Notes: generated from the letters alone by a model not told the origin. DNA of 64,000 nucleotides from Lysobacterales bacterium (GCA_019634735.1 JAHCAT010000011.1:62001-126000), one strand, 5' to 3'. Shown: positions 1 to 9,333, counted from the first letter of the stretch. Numbers and translations: made by a program.

Positions 1-12
1 CCACCTGCTGCC

Positions 13-1113
13 GTGACCCCGCAGGAGGCCGCCGCGGCGTCGGGCTGGCGCGCGCACCTGGTGCGCCAGCTCATCCACGCGGTGATCTGGGGCGGCTTCT
101 GCGCACTGAGCATCTGGCTGTTCACTGCCAGCGCCGGTCTGTTCTCCGGGCTGGTGGTCATCGCGGTCGTGCTCTCGGCCGGTCTGTGGATGAGCAGCGA
201 GGCGACGCGCGCCCTGGTGCTGCGCCGTGGCTGGCTGGCCCTGTCGCCGCTGGCGCTGGCGTGGCGCCTGATCCTGGTCGTCGCCGCGCTGGCGGCGGCG
301 ATCCAGGCGCTCATCCACCTGGTCCTGGCCACCGGGCTGGCGCTGGGCTGGCTGCGCATGCCGGTCCAGGGCGCCGGCTACGGCCCGGGCGCGATCGCCG
401 TCTACTGGTTCAACACCGCGGTCATGCTGCTGTTGTGGACCGCGGTCTGGGCCGGTCAGGCGGCGCAGCGGCAGTCCCGGCGCGACTCCATGGGCCGGCT
501 GCAGGCCGAGGCCGAGCGGCGCCGGCTGGAGCTGGACCTGCTGCGCGCCCGGCTCAACCCGCATTTCGTGTTCAATGCCCTCAACAACGTGCGCGCCCTG
601 ATCAACGAGGATCCGGCGCGCGCCCGCGAGCTGGTCACCCGCCTGTCCAACACCCTGCGCCACGCCCTGCAGCACAGTCAGCGCGAGCGCGTGACCCTGG
701 CCGAGGAGTGGGCGGTGATGCAGGACTACCTGGCCGTCGAGGCGGTGCACTTCGAGCAGCGCCTGCAGGTGGACGCCGGGCTCGACCCGGCCCTGGCCGG
801 CTTCGAGCTGCCGCCTATGTTCCTGCAACTGCTGGTCGAGAACGCGATCAAGCACGGCATCGCGCGCACGCCGGGCGGCGGGCTGCTGCAGGTCGCCGCG
901 CGCCGCGGTGAGGCGGGCGGCCTGCACCTGACGGTGGAGAACCCGGGGCACCTGAAACAGGTCGACGAGGTTGTGTCCGAGCCCTCCCCCACCGGGGGTG
1001 TCGGCCTGGCCTGGTTGCGGACGCGGATCGCCGGCCTCGGACCGGCGGCGCGCTTCCGTCTGTGGTCGCCGCAGCCGGGCCGGGTCCGCGCCGAACTGGC
1101 GTTGCCGGCATGA
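13..1113 (+). CDS. LytS/YehU-type sensor histidine kinase
   Basis: Membrane histidine kinase that would phosphorylate the response regulator encoded next. The N-terminal 150 residues hold four hydrophobic segments (about 20-45, 45-60, 80-115, 125-150). The His_kinase domain follows, with the phospho-acceptor box LNPHFVFNALNN (His about 184) and the ATP-binding N-box VENAIKHGI near 275-283. This is the LytS/AlgZ architecture without HAMP or HisKA. The GTG at 13 is the first usable start seen, but the frame is open to the window edge, so the true start may lie upstream. Its stop overlaps the next start (ATGA), so the two genes are translationally coupled. The signal sensed cannot be told from sequence. 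Confidence 0.9.
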   Translation: MTPQEAAAASGWRAHLVRQLIHAVIWGGFCALSIWLFTASAGLFSGLVVIAVVLSAGLWMSSEATRALVLRRGWLALSPLALAWRLILVVAALAAAIQALIHLVLATGLALGWLRMPVQGAGYGPGAIAVYWFNTAVMLLLWTAVWAGQAAQRQSRRDSMGRLQAEAERRRLELDLLRARLNPHFVFNALNNVRALINEDPARARELVTRLSNTLRHALQHSQRERVTLAEEWAVMQDYLAVEAVHFEQRLQVDAGLDPALAGFELPPMFLQLLVENAIKHGIARTPGGGLLQVAARRGEAGGLHLTVENPGHLKQVDEVVSEPSPTGGVGLAWLRTRIAGLGPAARFRLWSPQPGRVRAELALPA

Positions 1114-1832
1114 GGCGCCTGCGTACACTGTTGGTCGACGACAGCCGGCTGGCGCGCGGCGAACTGCGCACCCTGCTGGCCGCCCACGCCGAGATCGATG
1201 TAATCGGCGAGGCCGACGACGTCGAGGCCGCGGTGGTCGCCGTGACCGGGCTGCAGCCGGACCTCCTGCTGCTCGACATCCAGCTGCCCGGCGGCAGCGG
1301 CTTCGACGTCCTGGAGCGTCTGCCACGCGTGCCGGCGGTGGTGTTCTGCACCGCCTACGACCAGCACGCCGTGCGCGCCTTCGAGGCGAATGCGCTCGAT
1401 TACCTGCTGAAGCCGGTCGAGCCGGCGCGGCTGGCCCAGGCGCTGGCACGCGTGCTGCAGCGCCCGTCCGAACAACCCGCGCCGCGCGGCACGCCACTGG
1501 TCGCCGGCGACCCGGTGTTCCTGCGCGACGGCGAGCGCTGCTGGTTCCTGAAGGTCGGCGAGATCAGCCATATCGAGATCGACGGCAACTACGCGCACGT
1601 GCACTTCCGCGGCCAGCGCGCGCTCGTGCAGCGCTCGCTCGCCCTGCTCGAGGAACGCCTGGATCCGGCCGCGTTCTTCCGGGCCAGTCGCGCCGTGCTG
1701 GTCAACCTGCGCCACGTCCGCAACGTGGAGCCGGGCGTCGGCGACGGCTACGTCCTGCACCTGGAGGGCGGTGCCCAGGTCGAGGTGTCGCGCCGGCAGG
1801 CCCGGGAGTTCCGCGAGCGGCTGGCGCTCTAG
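1110..1832 (+). CDS. LytTR-family response regulator
   Basis: DNA-binding response regulator of 240 residues. The receiver domain occupies residues 1-120, with acidic pair D10/D11 and phospho-acceptor D56 (in LLLDIQLPG). A C-terminal LytTR domain at about 140-238 shows the typical HIEIDGNYAHVHF and FFRASRAVLVNLRHV stretches. I chose the ATG at 1110 over an upstream in-frame start because it overlaps the kinase stop as ATGA and begins directly with the receiver strand MRRLRTLLVDD. It forms an AlgR/LytR-type pair with the preceding kinase. Targets are unknown; LytTR proteins usually bind direct repeats upstream of regulated genes. Confidence 0.92.
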   Translation: MRRLRTLLVDDSRLARGELRTLLAAHAEIDVIGEADDVEAAVVAVTGLQPDLLLLDIQLPGGSGFDVLERLPRVPAVVFCTAYDQHAVRAFEANALDYLLKPVEPARLAQALARVLQRPSEQPAPRGTPLVAGDPVFLRDGERCWFLKVGEISHIEIDGNYAHVHFRGQRALVQRSLALLEERLDPAAFFRASRAVLVNLRHVRNVEPGVGDGYVLHLEGGAQVEVSRRQAREFRERLAL

Positions 1833-2382
1833 GCGCGAACCGGCACCGCCAGCCCGGCTGCTGCGCACCTAGCGACTCATGATGGGGCCGTTGGGTGCGG
1901 GCTTGCGAGAGCCTCGACGCAACCAACTTCTCCACCGGCCTCGGCCGCCCGATTGCCCATGCGCGGCGACAGGGGGGGCAGAGGCGGCTGGGGCCGCGCG
2001 TTCCCACCCCCTGTACGCGCGGTGGAACGCGACGCCGACTGCAGGGACCGCGCTCTTGGCCGAAGGCGCAGCAGTCCCGCGGACATCGGTACCACCCGAT
2101 CCGGCGAGGCCTTCCGTGGCCAGATGAGCCGTGCCGCGCAGCGCCGATCTTCTGCAGGGCATGCATGGGCCTGGGTGAATCGGGCGCGCACCTGCTTGGC
2201 TCATAGGCGCCGGGCAGGGATATGCCCGGGCCCGCCGGCTCAGAGCAAGCCCAGGAACGGCACGAGCAGGGGAGCCGGACGGATGTCGAGGGGGCTGGCC
2301 AGCACCAACCTCGCCTTTCGGCCCTCCGGGCGACCTGATTAGCGTCGCGTCCCCGCCCGCTGCCAGGCAGCTTTACGTAGTG

Positions 2383-2442
2383 CGACGACACCGCACTTCT
2401 CCCCTCCCCCGCCCTGCGGGGGAGGGGCGGGGGAGAGGGCCG
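2383..2442 (+). repeat. REP-like palindromic element, copy 1
   Basis: Sequence of the form GCACTTCTCCCCTCCCC, GCCCTGC loop, GGGGGAGGGGCGGGGGAGAG. The arms pair to a long GC hairpin. The same element recurs at about 22161-22222 with almost identical head and stem, and inverted at 58494-58545. It is an intergenic repeat typical of Xanthomonas-like genomes; no coding content. Confidence 0.75.
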
Positions 2443-2498
2443 CCCCAGCCAACGCATGCCGCTGGACCGGCAACGATGCAGACCATGGCTGGCGACGG

Positions 2499-2545
2499 CC
2501 CGCTCCCCCGACCCCTCTCCCAGAGGGAGAGGGGAGCACAGCGCG
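2499..2545 (-). repeat. REP-like palindromic element, copy 2 (variant)
   Basis: CGCTCCCCCGACCCCTCTCC, short AGAG loop, then GGAGAGGGGAGC. It is an inverted-orientation variant of the neighbouring element with CCCCTCTCC arms, resembling the copy at 58709-58762. Two opposite copies about 60 bases apart give a paired-palindrome layout as seen in REP doublets. Confidence 0.6.
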
Positions 2546-2741
2546 CTGCGCTCACCGAACACCGGGTCCTGGTCCTTGGTCCCCGATCCTGGGCTGAGAC
2601 ACGACGCTAATCAGGTCCGGGCGATGGATGACGGCCGGATCAGCCGGCAATTCGCCGGGCCGCGAGCCGGTGAATTGCGGACATCAATTGCCGTGGAGCT
2701 CCGGCCCTGGGCCGAAAGCCTTGAATATGCTGCATTTATAT

Positions 2742-2774
2742 TTGATGCGAACTAACGGGTAACGATACTAGTAT
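2742..2774 (+). promoter_or_regulatory. possible sigma70 promoter for aegerolysin-like gene
   Basis: TTGATG (2742-2747) and TACTAG (2766-2771) are separated by 18 bases in the most AT-rich part of this intergenic region, about 120 bases before the start codon at 2892. The match to consensus is only partial. Confidence 0.3.
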
Positions 2775-2891
2775 TTATCGTGGATTCCTCGAATGTTTCA
2801 GTACGCGTATCCGCCGCCATCGAGCAACGGCCACCCGGACGCTGCGCTGAATTGCATGGGAGTCCACTTACCAAAACCAAGGAGTTTGAAT

Positions 2892-3416
2892 ATGAGCACC
2901 ACGCACCGCATGGCTGAGCCGTCCCGTCCGCTCGATTTAAGCCAGGAGTCGGTAACCCAACTGCATGCGTTGTTGCCGGAGACGGTCGCCGCGCTCAGGC
3001 GCAACCTCAACTGCGGCGATCCGGAGGTGGAGGTCGCAGCAGCGGAGGCAGTACTGGACATCGCACTCATGCCGGAGGCGGCCTATTCCTTCGTAGGTCA
3101 CATCAGCAACCAGACCAACTACACCTTGCGGCGAAGCAAGAAGGATTCGAACGGAAGCTGGGAGACCGACCCCGCCGATACGATCGGACCGGGCGGCACG
3201 TCCAGATTCACGCTGCACTACGACGGATTCCATTTCACCGGCGACGTCGCATACAAGGCCGATGGCATCGACGGTGAGTTCACGATGAAGTGGTCGATTC
3301 CGTTGTTTGGAGACAACTCCATATCGGATTCGACGTCGATTTCCGGCACGGCGGCCAGTCACGAAGGCGGCCGGGGCTGGCACGCCGAGGTCTGGTATTT
3401 CCTGACTGCAGTCTGA
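2892..3416 (+). CDS. aegerolysin-like (ET79-like) beta-sandwich protein
   Basis: Protein of 174 residues. Start chosen at ATG 2892 because AAGGAG lies 7 bases upstream; a longer frame from 2793 has no ribosome site. The N-terminal 60 residues are helical and leucine-rich. The C-terminal ~110 residues have an aegerolysin-style pattern: a short strand (YSFVGHISNQTNYTLRR), a GSW...P motif, IGPGGTSRF, a TGD glycine turn and a W..PLFGDNS stretch, which resembles the Trp-Asn-Pro-Phe-Gly-Asn region of Bacillus ET79 and fungal aegerolysins. Family members bind membrane lipids such as sphingomyelin or ceramide phosphoethanolamine and often act with a second pore-forming protein. No signal peptide is visible. 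It lies 15 bases before a large membrane-type protein. The family call rests on motif resemblance only and is moderate. Confidence 0.5.
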   Translation: MSTTHRMAEPSRPLDLSQESVTQLHALLPETVAALRRNLNCGDPEVEVAAAEAVLDIALMPEAAYSFVGHISNQTNYTLRRSKKDSNGSWETDPADTIGPGGTSRFTLHYDGFHFTGDVAYKADGIDGEFTMKWSIPLFGDNSISDSTSISGTAASHEGGRGWHAEVWYFLTAV

Positions 3417-3431
3417 GCCCGGGAGACGGAC

Positions 3432-6400
3432 ATGACAACTCTCCAGGTTCAATCGACGCTGGTCGATGATGTTTTTCCGCACCAGGCAGTCGCCACCGGC
3501 GGTGATGTGGCCATAACACAGGACAGCTCCGGACTGCTGACGATCTTCAGCGTCGGGACCAACGGCCGCGTCTACCGTGTCGCGCCCGATGGAGACAGCG
3601 AAACGGGTTGGAAGATCAGTGATCTTGATTGCCCGGAACCGATCGATGTCATCGCAGCGACGATGGATGACCAGCGCAATCTGGTTGTGTGCGGCGCGAA
3701 CCAGAAATCGCGAAAGGTCTACGCCCTTCTGATCGGGCCGGGGGGCTGCACGGGTGCGTGGAAGACCATCAATCCGGGTCCCGACATCACCGGATCACTC
3801 ACATTCTACGAATTGAAGCTTCGGGTGACCGCGGCTGGAGCAGTGGAGTTCTTTCTCCTGTACTTCCAGCGCATGAGCGATCCGCAATGGCACTACACCT
3901 ACAGGATCGGTCGGGCCATGGTGACGGCGGACGCTTGGACGATCGGGTTCAACCTGGACAACCTCCTCTATACGGGGCCCCAGCCGGTAGATCTGCCATC
4001 GATGACCCTCGGGCAGGCGAGTGGATTGCCGACATTATTCCTGTACTGGCACGAGGCCGAGAAGATCAGGGCCTGGAAGGGTCTGGACGGTTCACCGACC
4101 GTAGAGGATCGGGAGGTTCCCGGGCAGTCGGTGATTCGCAGCCTGTTTGCCCTCGGCGATTCCGACAGCATCCTGTATGCAGCCGGCTCGATCGGTCCTG
4201 CGACAACGCCAGGACTCTACCGTTGGGGCGCCGCCAGTGAATTCGTCCTGTTGAGCGGTTCCTCGCCGATCGCCGCTGCGAGCGGCGTCTATTCCGCAAA
4301 CAGCGGCTACGACATCCTGGCGGTTGGCCCCACTGGGCTCCTGTATCACGTCCACGGTTCGCCAGATGGCGCGCGCTGGACGCCGTTTTCGCCGATGGGC
4401 GATCGGGTGACCGCTGTCGTCGGTGCCAGCACTCCTGATGCCGGCAATATCTTCATCGCGACCACGGTGGACAGGACGCTGCGTCACTACTACCGAGATC
4501 CGCAGGAAGCCGACTGGCAGGTCGAGGAAGTGGATGTGCCGGCCGGCACGGCCGAACAGGTCGTGTGGTACACGACGAAGGTTTCTGTGCTCGACGAGGA
4601 TTCGCGGGCCATCAATGGAGTGCAGGTCGTGGTTTCCTGTGCCGAGGCGACGGAGGTGCTGATCAACGGCAAGCCCGACCTGGTGGGCCCGGGCAGGACA
4701 GCGATCTTCGAGACAGGCGTCGTGGGCAACCTGCTTATCCAGCAGTCCACCTCCCAGCTCTCCAATCTGTACGTCCCGAGACTGAAGCTCGATCTGCTGA
4801 CCGGCCAATCAAGCACCCTTGAGCCCTATGCCGACGTGCGGGACCGCCTGTACAGGCTAACCGGCGCAGAGCTCAAGGACGCGAAATCGAGATCAGGGAA
4901 TCCGGTGCTGCCTGCCTCGCAGCAAGGCGATGCCGGCAAGATCGCGCGAACCGTCGCGATCGGCGCATCGCTCGGCCTCCCTCCGCCACCGGGCGTCAAC
5001 CTGCACAGGTGGGAGGATCTGGGCAGTCCGCCGCCCGGCCTGGTGCGCTTCAAGCCGGCGGACTCGAATGAATGGATCGACCTTGGCATCGACATCGGCG
5101 ACCTGTTCGAGGGCATCAAGGAGAGCATCTTCGGCGCGTTCTCCGCCGTGTTGACCGCGGTCGGGGATCACGTGGTCACCGGCCTCAACCTCGTCATCAG
5201 CACCGCCCAGGGGGCTTACGCGGTTTTCCTTGCCACCATGGAGCATGCCTTTGATGCGATCCGGACCGTTTTCGAGAGCGTCGGCGCCATCTTCCAGGAC
5301 GTTCTCGAGTGGCTTGGCAAGCTGTTCGACTGGGAGGCGATCAAGGCGCTCGCAGGCAGCGTCAAGTCGATGATGGTGGAGGGAATGGGCAGCATCCCCA
5401 GGATGCTCGAGATGGCGAAGCTGCCAGGGGAGATCGGGCCGATCTTCGATGGCTTTCGACAGCAGGCGTCAGGAGCCCTCGACTACATTCGCCAGCAGAT
5501 CGGCACCAGCAGCGCAGGCGCCGCCGCCCGGACGGCCGGCTTCAGCAACTCGGACTCGGTGTTCGACTTCGGCGGCAAGTCCTACGGCAACGAGGCCAAC
5601 TGGCTGCTGGATCGCCTCACGCCGCAGTTGGGCGGGGCGATATTCGAGTTCGGTCTGGGCAATCCGGGCTGGCGAGGGTTCGAGCAGGTCTGGACATCCA
5701 TCGCCCAGTCCTTCCTTGAGACCGGCGAGGCGATCGCCAACAACTTCATCGCGCTCTTCCAGAACCTGGTGACCAGCGCCGACGTGCTGTCCACAGCGAT
5801 GAACTCGATCCTCGACCAGCTCCAGGCCCTGGTCGACGGCGTTCTTTCGGCGCTGGAGGGGATCGTGTCCGGCCTGGTCGGGGCCTTGCAGACCCTGGCC
5901 TCGAGCACCGCGCTTGGCGACCTCATGAACACCCCCATCAAGATCCCGGTCATCAGCGACATTCTGGCCGCCGTCGGGCTCGGAGGGGTGACCATCCTCG
6001 ACCTGCTGTCCTACCTGGTCGCAATTCCGATGCACGTGGTGAACACCATCATCGGCACGCCAGTGCCGGCTGCAACGCTCGCCGCCACGCCAGTGGGCGT
6101 CTTCCTTGCGTTGGGCATCATGTTCTTCGTCATCATGGTCCTGACCGCCGTCAACGACGCGCTCCCCGAGGGCAAGGTTGTGCTCGCGGTACTACCGAGC
6201 CTTGTCTGGGTGGCTGCGGCGGCACTGGTCTTCTTCGGTGTCGCCAAGGCCGCCGCGCCCCCGCCGGAGCTGATCATCGCGGCGATACTCTACCTGGGCT
6301 ATCAGGTCGTCGGACTGCGCGTGAATGCCCTCTACTTCGGGCATCCGTCTGCGGTGCGCAAGTTCGCGATCTACTCGATCGTGGACGCGGTGGTGATGAA

Positions 6401-6683
6401 CGTGCTCGCGGCCATATGGGCGATCCGGACCAGCCAGGACCCCGATCCCAACAACCGGCCGAAGCCGTGGCAGATCACCGCGAACCATGTCGGGACGTTG
6501 ACGGACATTTTCCGCTGGTCCGATCTGGTCTGGCCGCCCCCAAACCCCAAACCGCTTCCGGCCCGCCTGATGATGGTCGGGGTGGATGTGGTCGGGATGG
6601 GTGCGCTCACCGCAGGGGCGATCACGGACTACGTGTACGCCCTGCGTGAGCAGGACCGTGAATCGTCCGCGCGTGGCGTGTAG
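3432..6683 (+). CDS. large propeller/helix/membrane protein, partner of aegerolysin-like gene
   Basis: Protein of 1083 residues that I do not recognise. Start ATG 3432 follows GGGAGA and sits 15 bases after the preceding stop, so the two genes form an operon. Residues 1-375 show repeated beta-strand blocks with short aromatic turns (for example LYHVHGSPDGARWTPF and LRHYYRDPQ), compatible with a tectonin or fucose-lectin-like propeller. Residues about 380-460 look like an Ig-like insert. Residues about 550-870 are rich in amphipathic helices. Residues about 885-1055 hold at least four strongly hydrophobic segments, one reading VGVFLALGIMFFVIMV. No N-terminal signal is evident. A surface-binding module plus insertion helices suggests a toxin or pore component, but that is inference. 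Base composition is lower in GC than flanking genes, consistent with transfer. Confidence 0.6.
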   Translation: MTTLQVQSTLVDDVFPHQAVATGGDVAITQDSSGLLTIFSVGTNGRVYRVAPDGDSETGWKISDLDCPEPIDVIAATMDDQRNLVVCGANQKSRKVYALLIGPGGCTGAWKTINPGPDITGSLTFYELKLRVTAAGAVEFFLLYFQRMSDPQWHYTYRIGRAMVTADAWTIGFNLDNLLYTGPQPVDLPSMTLGQASGLPTLFLYWHEAEKIRAWKGLDGSPTVEDREVPGQSVIRSLFALGDSDSILYAAGSIGPATTPGLYRWGAASEFVLLSGSSPIAAASGVYSANSGYDILAVGPTGLLYHVHGSPDGARWTPFSPMGDRVTAVVGASTPDAGNIFIATTVDRTLRHYYRDPQEADWQVEEVDVPAGTAEQVVWYTTKVSVLDEDSRAINGVQVVVSCAEATEVLINGKPDLVGPGRTAIFETGVVGNLLIQQSTSQLSNLYVPRLKLDLLTGQSSTLEPYADVRDRLYRLTGAELKDAKSRSGNPVLPASQQGDAGKIARTVAIGASLGLPPPPGVNLHRWEDLGSPPPGLVRFKPADSNEWIDLGIDIGDLFEGIKESIFGAFSAVLTAVGDHVVTGLNLVISTAQGAYAVFLATMEHAFDAIRTVFESVGAIFQDVLEWLGKLFDWEAIKALAGSVKSMMVEGMGSIPRMLEMAKLPGEIGPIFDGFRQQASGALDYIRQQIGTSSAGAAARTAGFSNSDSVFDFGGKSYGNEANWLLDRLTPQLGGAIFEFGLGNPGWRGFEQVWTSIAQSFLETGEAIANNFIALFQNLVTSADVLSTAMNSILDQLQALVDGVLSALEGIVSGLVGALQTLASSTALGDLMNTPIKIPVISDILAAVGLGGVTILDLLSYLVAIPMHVVNTIIGTPVPAATLAATPVGVFLALGIMFFVIMVLTAVNDALPEGKVVLAVLPSLVWVAAAALVFFGVAKAAAPPPELIIAAILYLGYQVVGLRVNALYFGHPSAVRKFAIYSIVDAVVMNVLAAIWAIRTSQDPDPNNRPKPWQITANHVGTLTDIFRWSDLVWPPPNPKPLPARLMMVGVDVVGMGALTAGAITDYVYALREQDRESSARGV

Positions 6684-6728
6684 CACGACGCAGATGCGCA
6701 TTCGCGATCGGGCGGAACGCCAGTGACC

Positions 6729-6761
6729 CAGGGGTGCCTGTTGCCGGTCCAGGCACCCCTG
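6729..6761. terminator. 12-bp stem-loop after the large protein gene
   Basis: Perfect inverted repeat CAGGGGTGCCTG / CAGGCACCCCTG with a 9-base loop, 46 bases after the stop at 6683 and before a convergent gene end. There is no clear T-run, so it is a hairpin-type terminator candidate for either direction. Confidence 0.6.
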
Positions 6762-6962
6762 ATGGCGAAGCATCCGCGCCGCCCCTGGGATCGCGTCGCA
6801 AGGCCGTGATCCATGGGCTTGGGAGCTGGAAGCGGGATCCGCGGGACTGTGTCGCGGCAACGGGGTTCAGCACCGTTGGAACGAAGCCGAAACGACGCTG
6901 GGGTCCCTCAGGCCAAGGACTCTCCCCGGGCGCGGGTGGCCCCGCGCGGAGGCCGGGTCGGC

Positions 6963-7643
6963 TCAGTCGCCCGGCGCGCGTTCGCCGTCGAAGCGCTCGG
7001 GGGTGGCGCCCTCGATGCGGCCGGTGCGGGCCTGCGTGTGCACGTACAGGCGCACGGGCCGCTCGAAGCGCAGGCTGCCGGCGACCTCGGCGTCGGGTCC
7101 GATCACCACGCGCGGCGGACGGTCCTCGTTCCAGGTGCCGCGCGGCCGCTTGACCAGCAGGTCGCCGCCGATCCGGCTGCCCGCACCGACCAGCACCGAG
7201 CCATTGGTGGTGGTCAGGCCGCCGTCGACGCGGGCGCGCTCCAGGCTGATGGTGCCGTTGACGTTGCCGAGCTCGCCGCCGACCCGGGTGCCGGCCAGCA
7301 GGGTGATCGCGCCATTGACGCCCTTCAGGTCGCCTGCGACCTCGCAGTCTTCGGCCAGCCGGATGCTGCCGTTGACGCCGTTGATGGCGGCGGCGCGCGC
7401 GCCGCGCTCCAGGCGCACTCCGCCGTTGACCGTCTCGATGCGGCCCGCGACCGCCTGCTCCGCCAGGCTGATGCCGCCATTGACGGTGGTCAGGTCGCCG
7501 GCCTGTTCGCCGGTCGACAGACGGATGCTGCCGTTGACCTTGCTGATGCCGGCCTGGGCGGCCAGGCCGCCGGCCAGCGCCAGGGCGGCCAGCGCGAACA
7601 GGGCGAGTGCGGAAAGGCGGTGCAGGGGCGAGGCATGTCTCAT
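6963..7643 (-). CDS. secreted VNG-repeat (bactofilin/DUF4097-like) protein
   Basis: Exported protein of 226 residues. A signal peptide covers about residues 1-31 (ALALFALAALALAGGLAAQA). It is followed by seven to eight tandem repeats of roughly 20-24 residues centred on (V/T)NG(S/G)(I/V), such as ISKVNGSIRL, LTTVNGGISL, IETVNGGVRL and LKGVNGAITL, consistent with a right-handed beta-helix like bactofilins and DUF4097 proteins. The C-terminus (after about 170) leaves the repeat and looks like a cap. Start ATG is preceded by GGAGAA. It is encoded alone, divergent from gpmI. A role in the cell envelope is likely but not shown. Confidence 0.65.
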   Translation of the reverse strand: MRHASPLHRLSALALFALAALALAGGLAAQAGISKVNGSIRLSTGEQAGDLTTVNGGISLAEQAVAGRIETVNGGVRLERGARAAAINGVNGSIRLAEDCEVAGDLKGVNGAITLLAGTRVGGELGNVNGTISLERARVDGGLTTTNGSVLVGAGSRIGGDLLVKRPRGTWNEDRPPRVVIGPDAEVAGSLRFERPVRLYVHTQARTGRIEGATPERFDGERAPGD

Positions 7644-7801
7644 GGCGATTCTCCGTGGTGGGACGACAGCTTCGATGCGCGGACGAGAAGCCGGGTTTGC
7701 ACGGGCCCAGCATCGCGGACCGGCGCGGCGCGCGCATGTGCCGGGGGTCAGGGGCCATCGGCTACCATGACTTCCTTCTCTCCGTCACCCCGCCGGCGCC
7801 C

Positions 7802-9328
7802 GTGGACCGTCCCAAGCCCTTGCTGCTGCTCATCCTCGACGGCTTCGGTCATCGCGACGATCCGGCCGACAACGCCATCGCGGCCGCCGATACGCCGAAC
7901 TGGGATCGCCTGCGCGCCAGCCGCCCGCATACCCTGGTGGATACCCATGGGCGATCGGTCGGCCTGCCCGACGGACAGATGGGCAACTCCGAGGTCGGCC
8001 ACATGAACCTCGGCGCGGGGCGTGTCGTCTGGCAGGACCTGACCCGCATCGAGGCGGCCCTGGAGGACGGCAGCTTCGCTGCCAACCCGGCCCTGCTCGC
8101 GGCCATCGACGCGGTGCGCGAACGGGGCACCCTGCATGTGCTCGGCCTGCTCTCGCCTGGCGGCGTGCACAGCCACGAGGCCCAGGTGTTCGCCTTGCTG
8201 CAACTGGCCGCGGCGCGTGGCGCCCCCCGGGTCGCGGTGCACGCCTTTCTCGATGGCCGCGATACCCCGCCGCGCAGTGCCCGCGCCTCGTTGCAGGCGC
8301 TGCAGACAGTCTGCGCGCAAACCGGCGCCGTGGTCGCCAGCGTTGGTGGCCGCTACTTCGGCATGGACCGCGACCGCCGCTGGGAACGGGTGGAACAGGC
8401 CTGGCAGGCGATCGTCGAAGGACAGGGCCGGCACGACAGCGCCGATGCGCTGGCCGCGCTCGATGGCGCCTATGGCCGCGACGAGAGCGACGAATTCGTG
8501 GCGCCGACCACGGTCGCCGGCGGCGTGCCGGTGCGCGATGGCGACGCCGTGGTGTTCATGAACTTCCGTGCCGATCGCGCGCGCCAGCTCAGCCATGTGT
8601 TCCTGGACGAATCGTTCGACGGTTTTCCGCGCCGGCGCCCGGCGCTTTCGGCCTTCGTGACCCTCACCGAGTACGAGGAGGGCCTGCCGGCCCAGGTGGC
8701 GTTTCCGCCCCAGGTCCTGCGCAACGGCCTGGGCGAATACGTCGCCGGCCTCGGGCTGCGCCAGCTGCGCATCGCCGAGACCGAGAAGTACGCCCACGTC
8801 ACCTTCTTCTTTTCCGGCGGCCGCGAGGCGCCTTACGCCGGCGAAGAGCGCATCCTGGTGCCCAGTCCGCGGGTCGCCACCTACGACCTGCAGCCGGAGA
8901 TGAGCTGTCCCGAACTGGTCGGCAAGCTGGTCGCGGCGATCGGTTCGGGGCACTTCGACCTGATCGTCTGCAACATCGCCAACCCGGACATGGTCGGCCA
9001 CACCGGGGTGTTCTCCGCGGCAGTGAAGGCGGTGGAGACCGTCGACTGGGCACTCGGCGTGCTGGAGCAGGCGGTGCTGGACGCCGGCGGCGAGATGCTG
9101 GTGACTGCCGATCACGGCAACCTCGAGCTGATGCGCGATCCGGACACCGGCCAGCCGCACACGGCGCACACCGTGGGACCGGTCCCGCTGCTGCACGTCG
9201 GCCAGCGCCCGTTGCGACTGTCGCCCGGCGGCGCGCTGCGCGACATCGCGCCGACCGTGCTCGCGCTGATGGGCCTTCCGGCGCCTCCGGAGATGAGCGG
9301 TCGCAGCCTGGTGGCCGGGCCGGGCTGA
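7802..9328 (+). CDS. gpmI: 2,3-bisphosphoglycerate-independent phosphoglycerate mutase
   Basis: Glycolytic and gluconeogenic enzyme interconverting 3- and 2-phosphoglycerate, cytosolic, two metal ions. I place the start at GTG 7802, giving 508 residues, the usual family length; an upstream frame extension lacks conservation. Metal and catalytic motifs are visible: ILDGFG near residue 12, the phospho-serine loop in DGQMGNSEVGHMN (Ser about 63), DGRDTPP near 155, NFRADRARQ near 255, and TADHGNLE near 440. It is followed 5 bases later by an EnvC-like gene and a CtpA protease, a gene order commonly seen in gammaproteobacteria (gpmI-envC-ctpA). Confidence 0.97.
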   Translation: MDRPKPLLLLILDGFGHRDDPADNAIAAADTPNWDRLRASRPHTLVDTHGRSVGLPDGQMGNSEVGHMNLGAGRVVWQDLTRIEAALEDGSFAANPALLAAIDAVRERGTLHVLGLLSPGGVHSHEAQVFALLQLAAARGAPRVAVHAFLDGRDTPPRSARASLQALQTVCAQTGAVVASVGGRYFGMDRDRRWERVEQAWQAIVEGQGRHDSADALAALDGAYGRDESDEFVAPTTVAGGVPVRDGDAVVFMNFRADRARQLSHVFLDESFDGFPRRRPALSAFVTLTEYEEGLPAQVAFPPQVLRNGLGEYVAGLGLRQLRIAETEKYAHVTFFFSGGREAPYAGEERILVPSPRVATYDLQPEMSCPELVGKLVAAIGSGHFDLIVCNIANPDMVGHTGVFSAAVKAVETVDWALGVLEQAVLDAGGEMLVTADHGNLELMRDPDTGQPHTAHTVGPVPLLHVGQRPLRLSPGGALRDIAPTVLALMGLPAPPEMSGRSLVAGPG

Positions 9329-9333
9329 TTCGA

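Larger units (their letters stand above)
1833..2891. other. long intergenic region
   Basis: About 1.06 kb with no convincing gene. Open frames here are short, disagree in frame and lack ribosome sites. The central part carries two CTCCCC/GGGGAG palindromic elements (listed separately). The last 300 bases become visibly AT-richer than the upstream sequence and hold the likely promoter for the aegerolysin-like gene. Confidence 0.6.

Noticed and set aside
1877..2206. Overlapping open frames in the gap after the LytTR gene
   Set aside because: They disagree in frame and strand, have no ribosome sites and no domain-like sequence.
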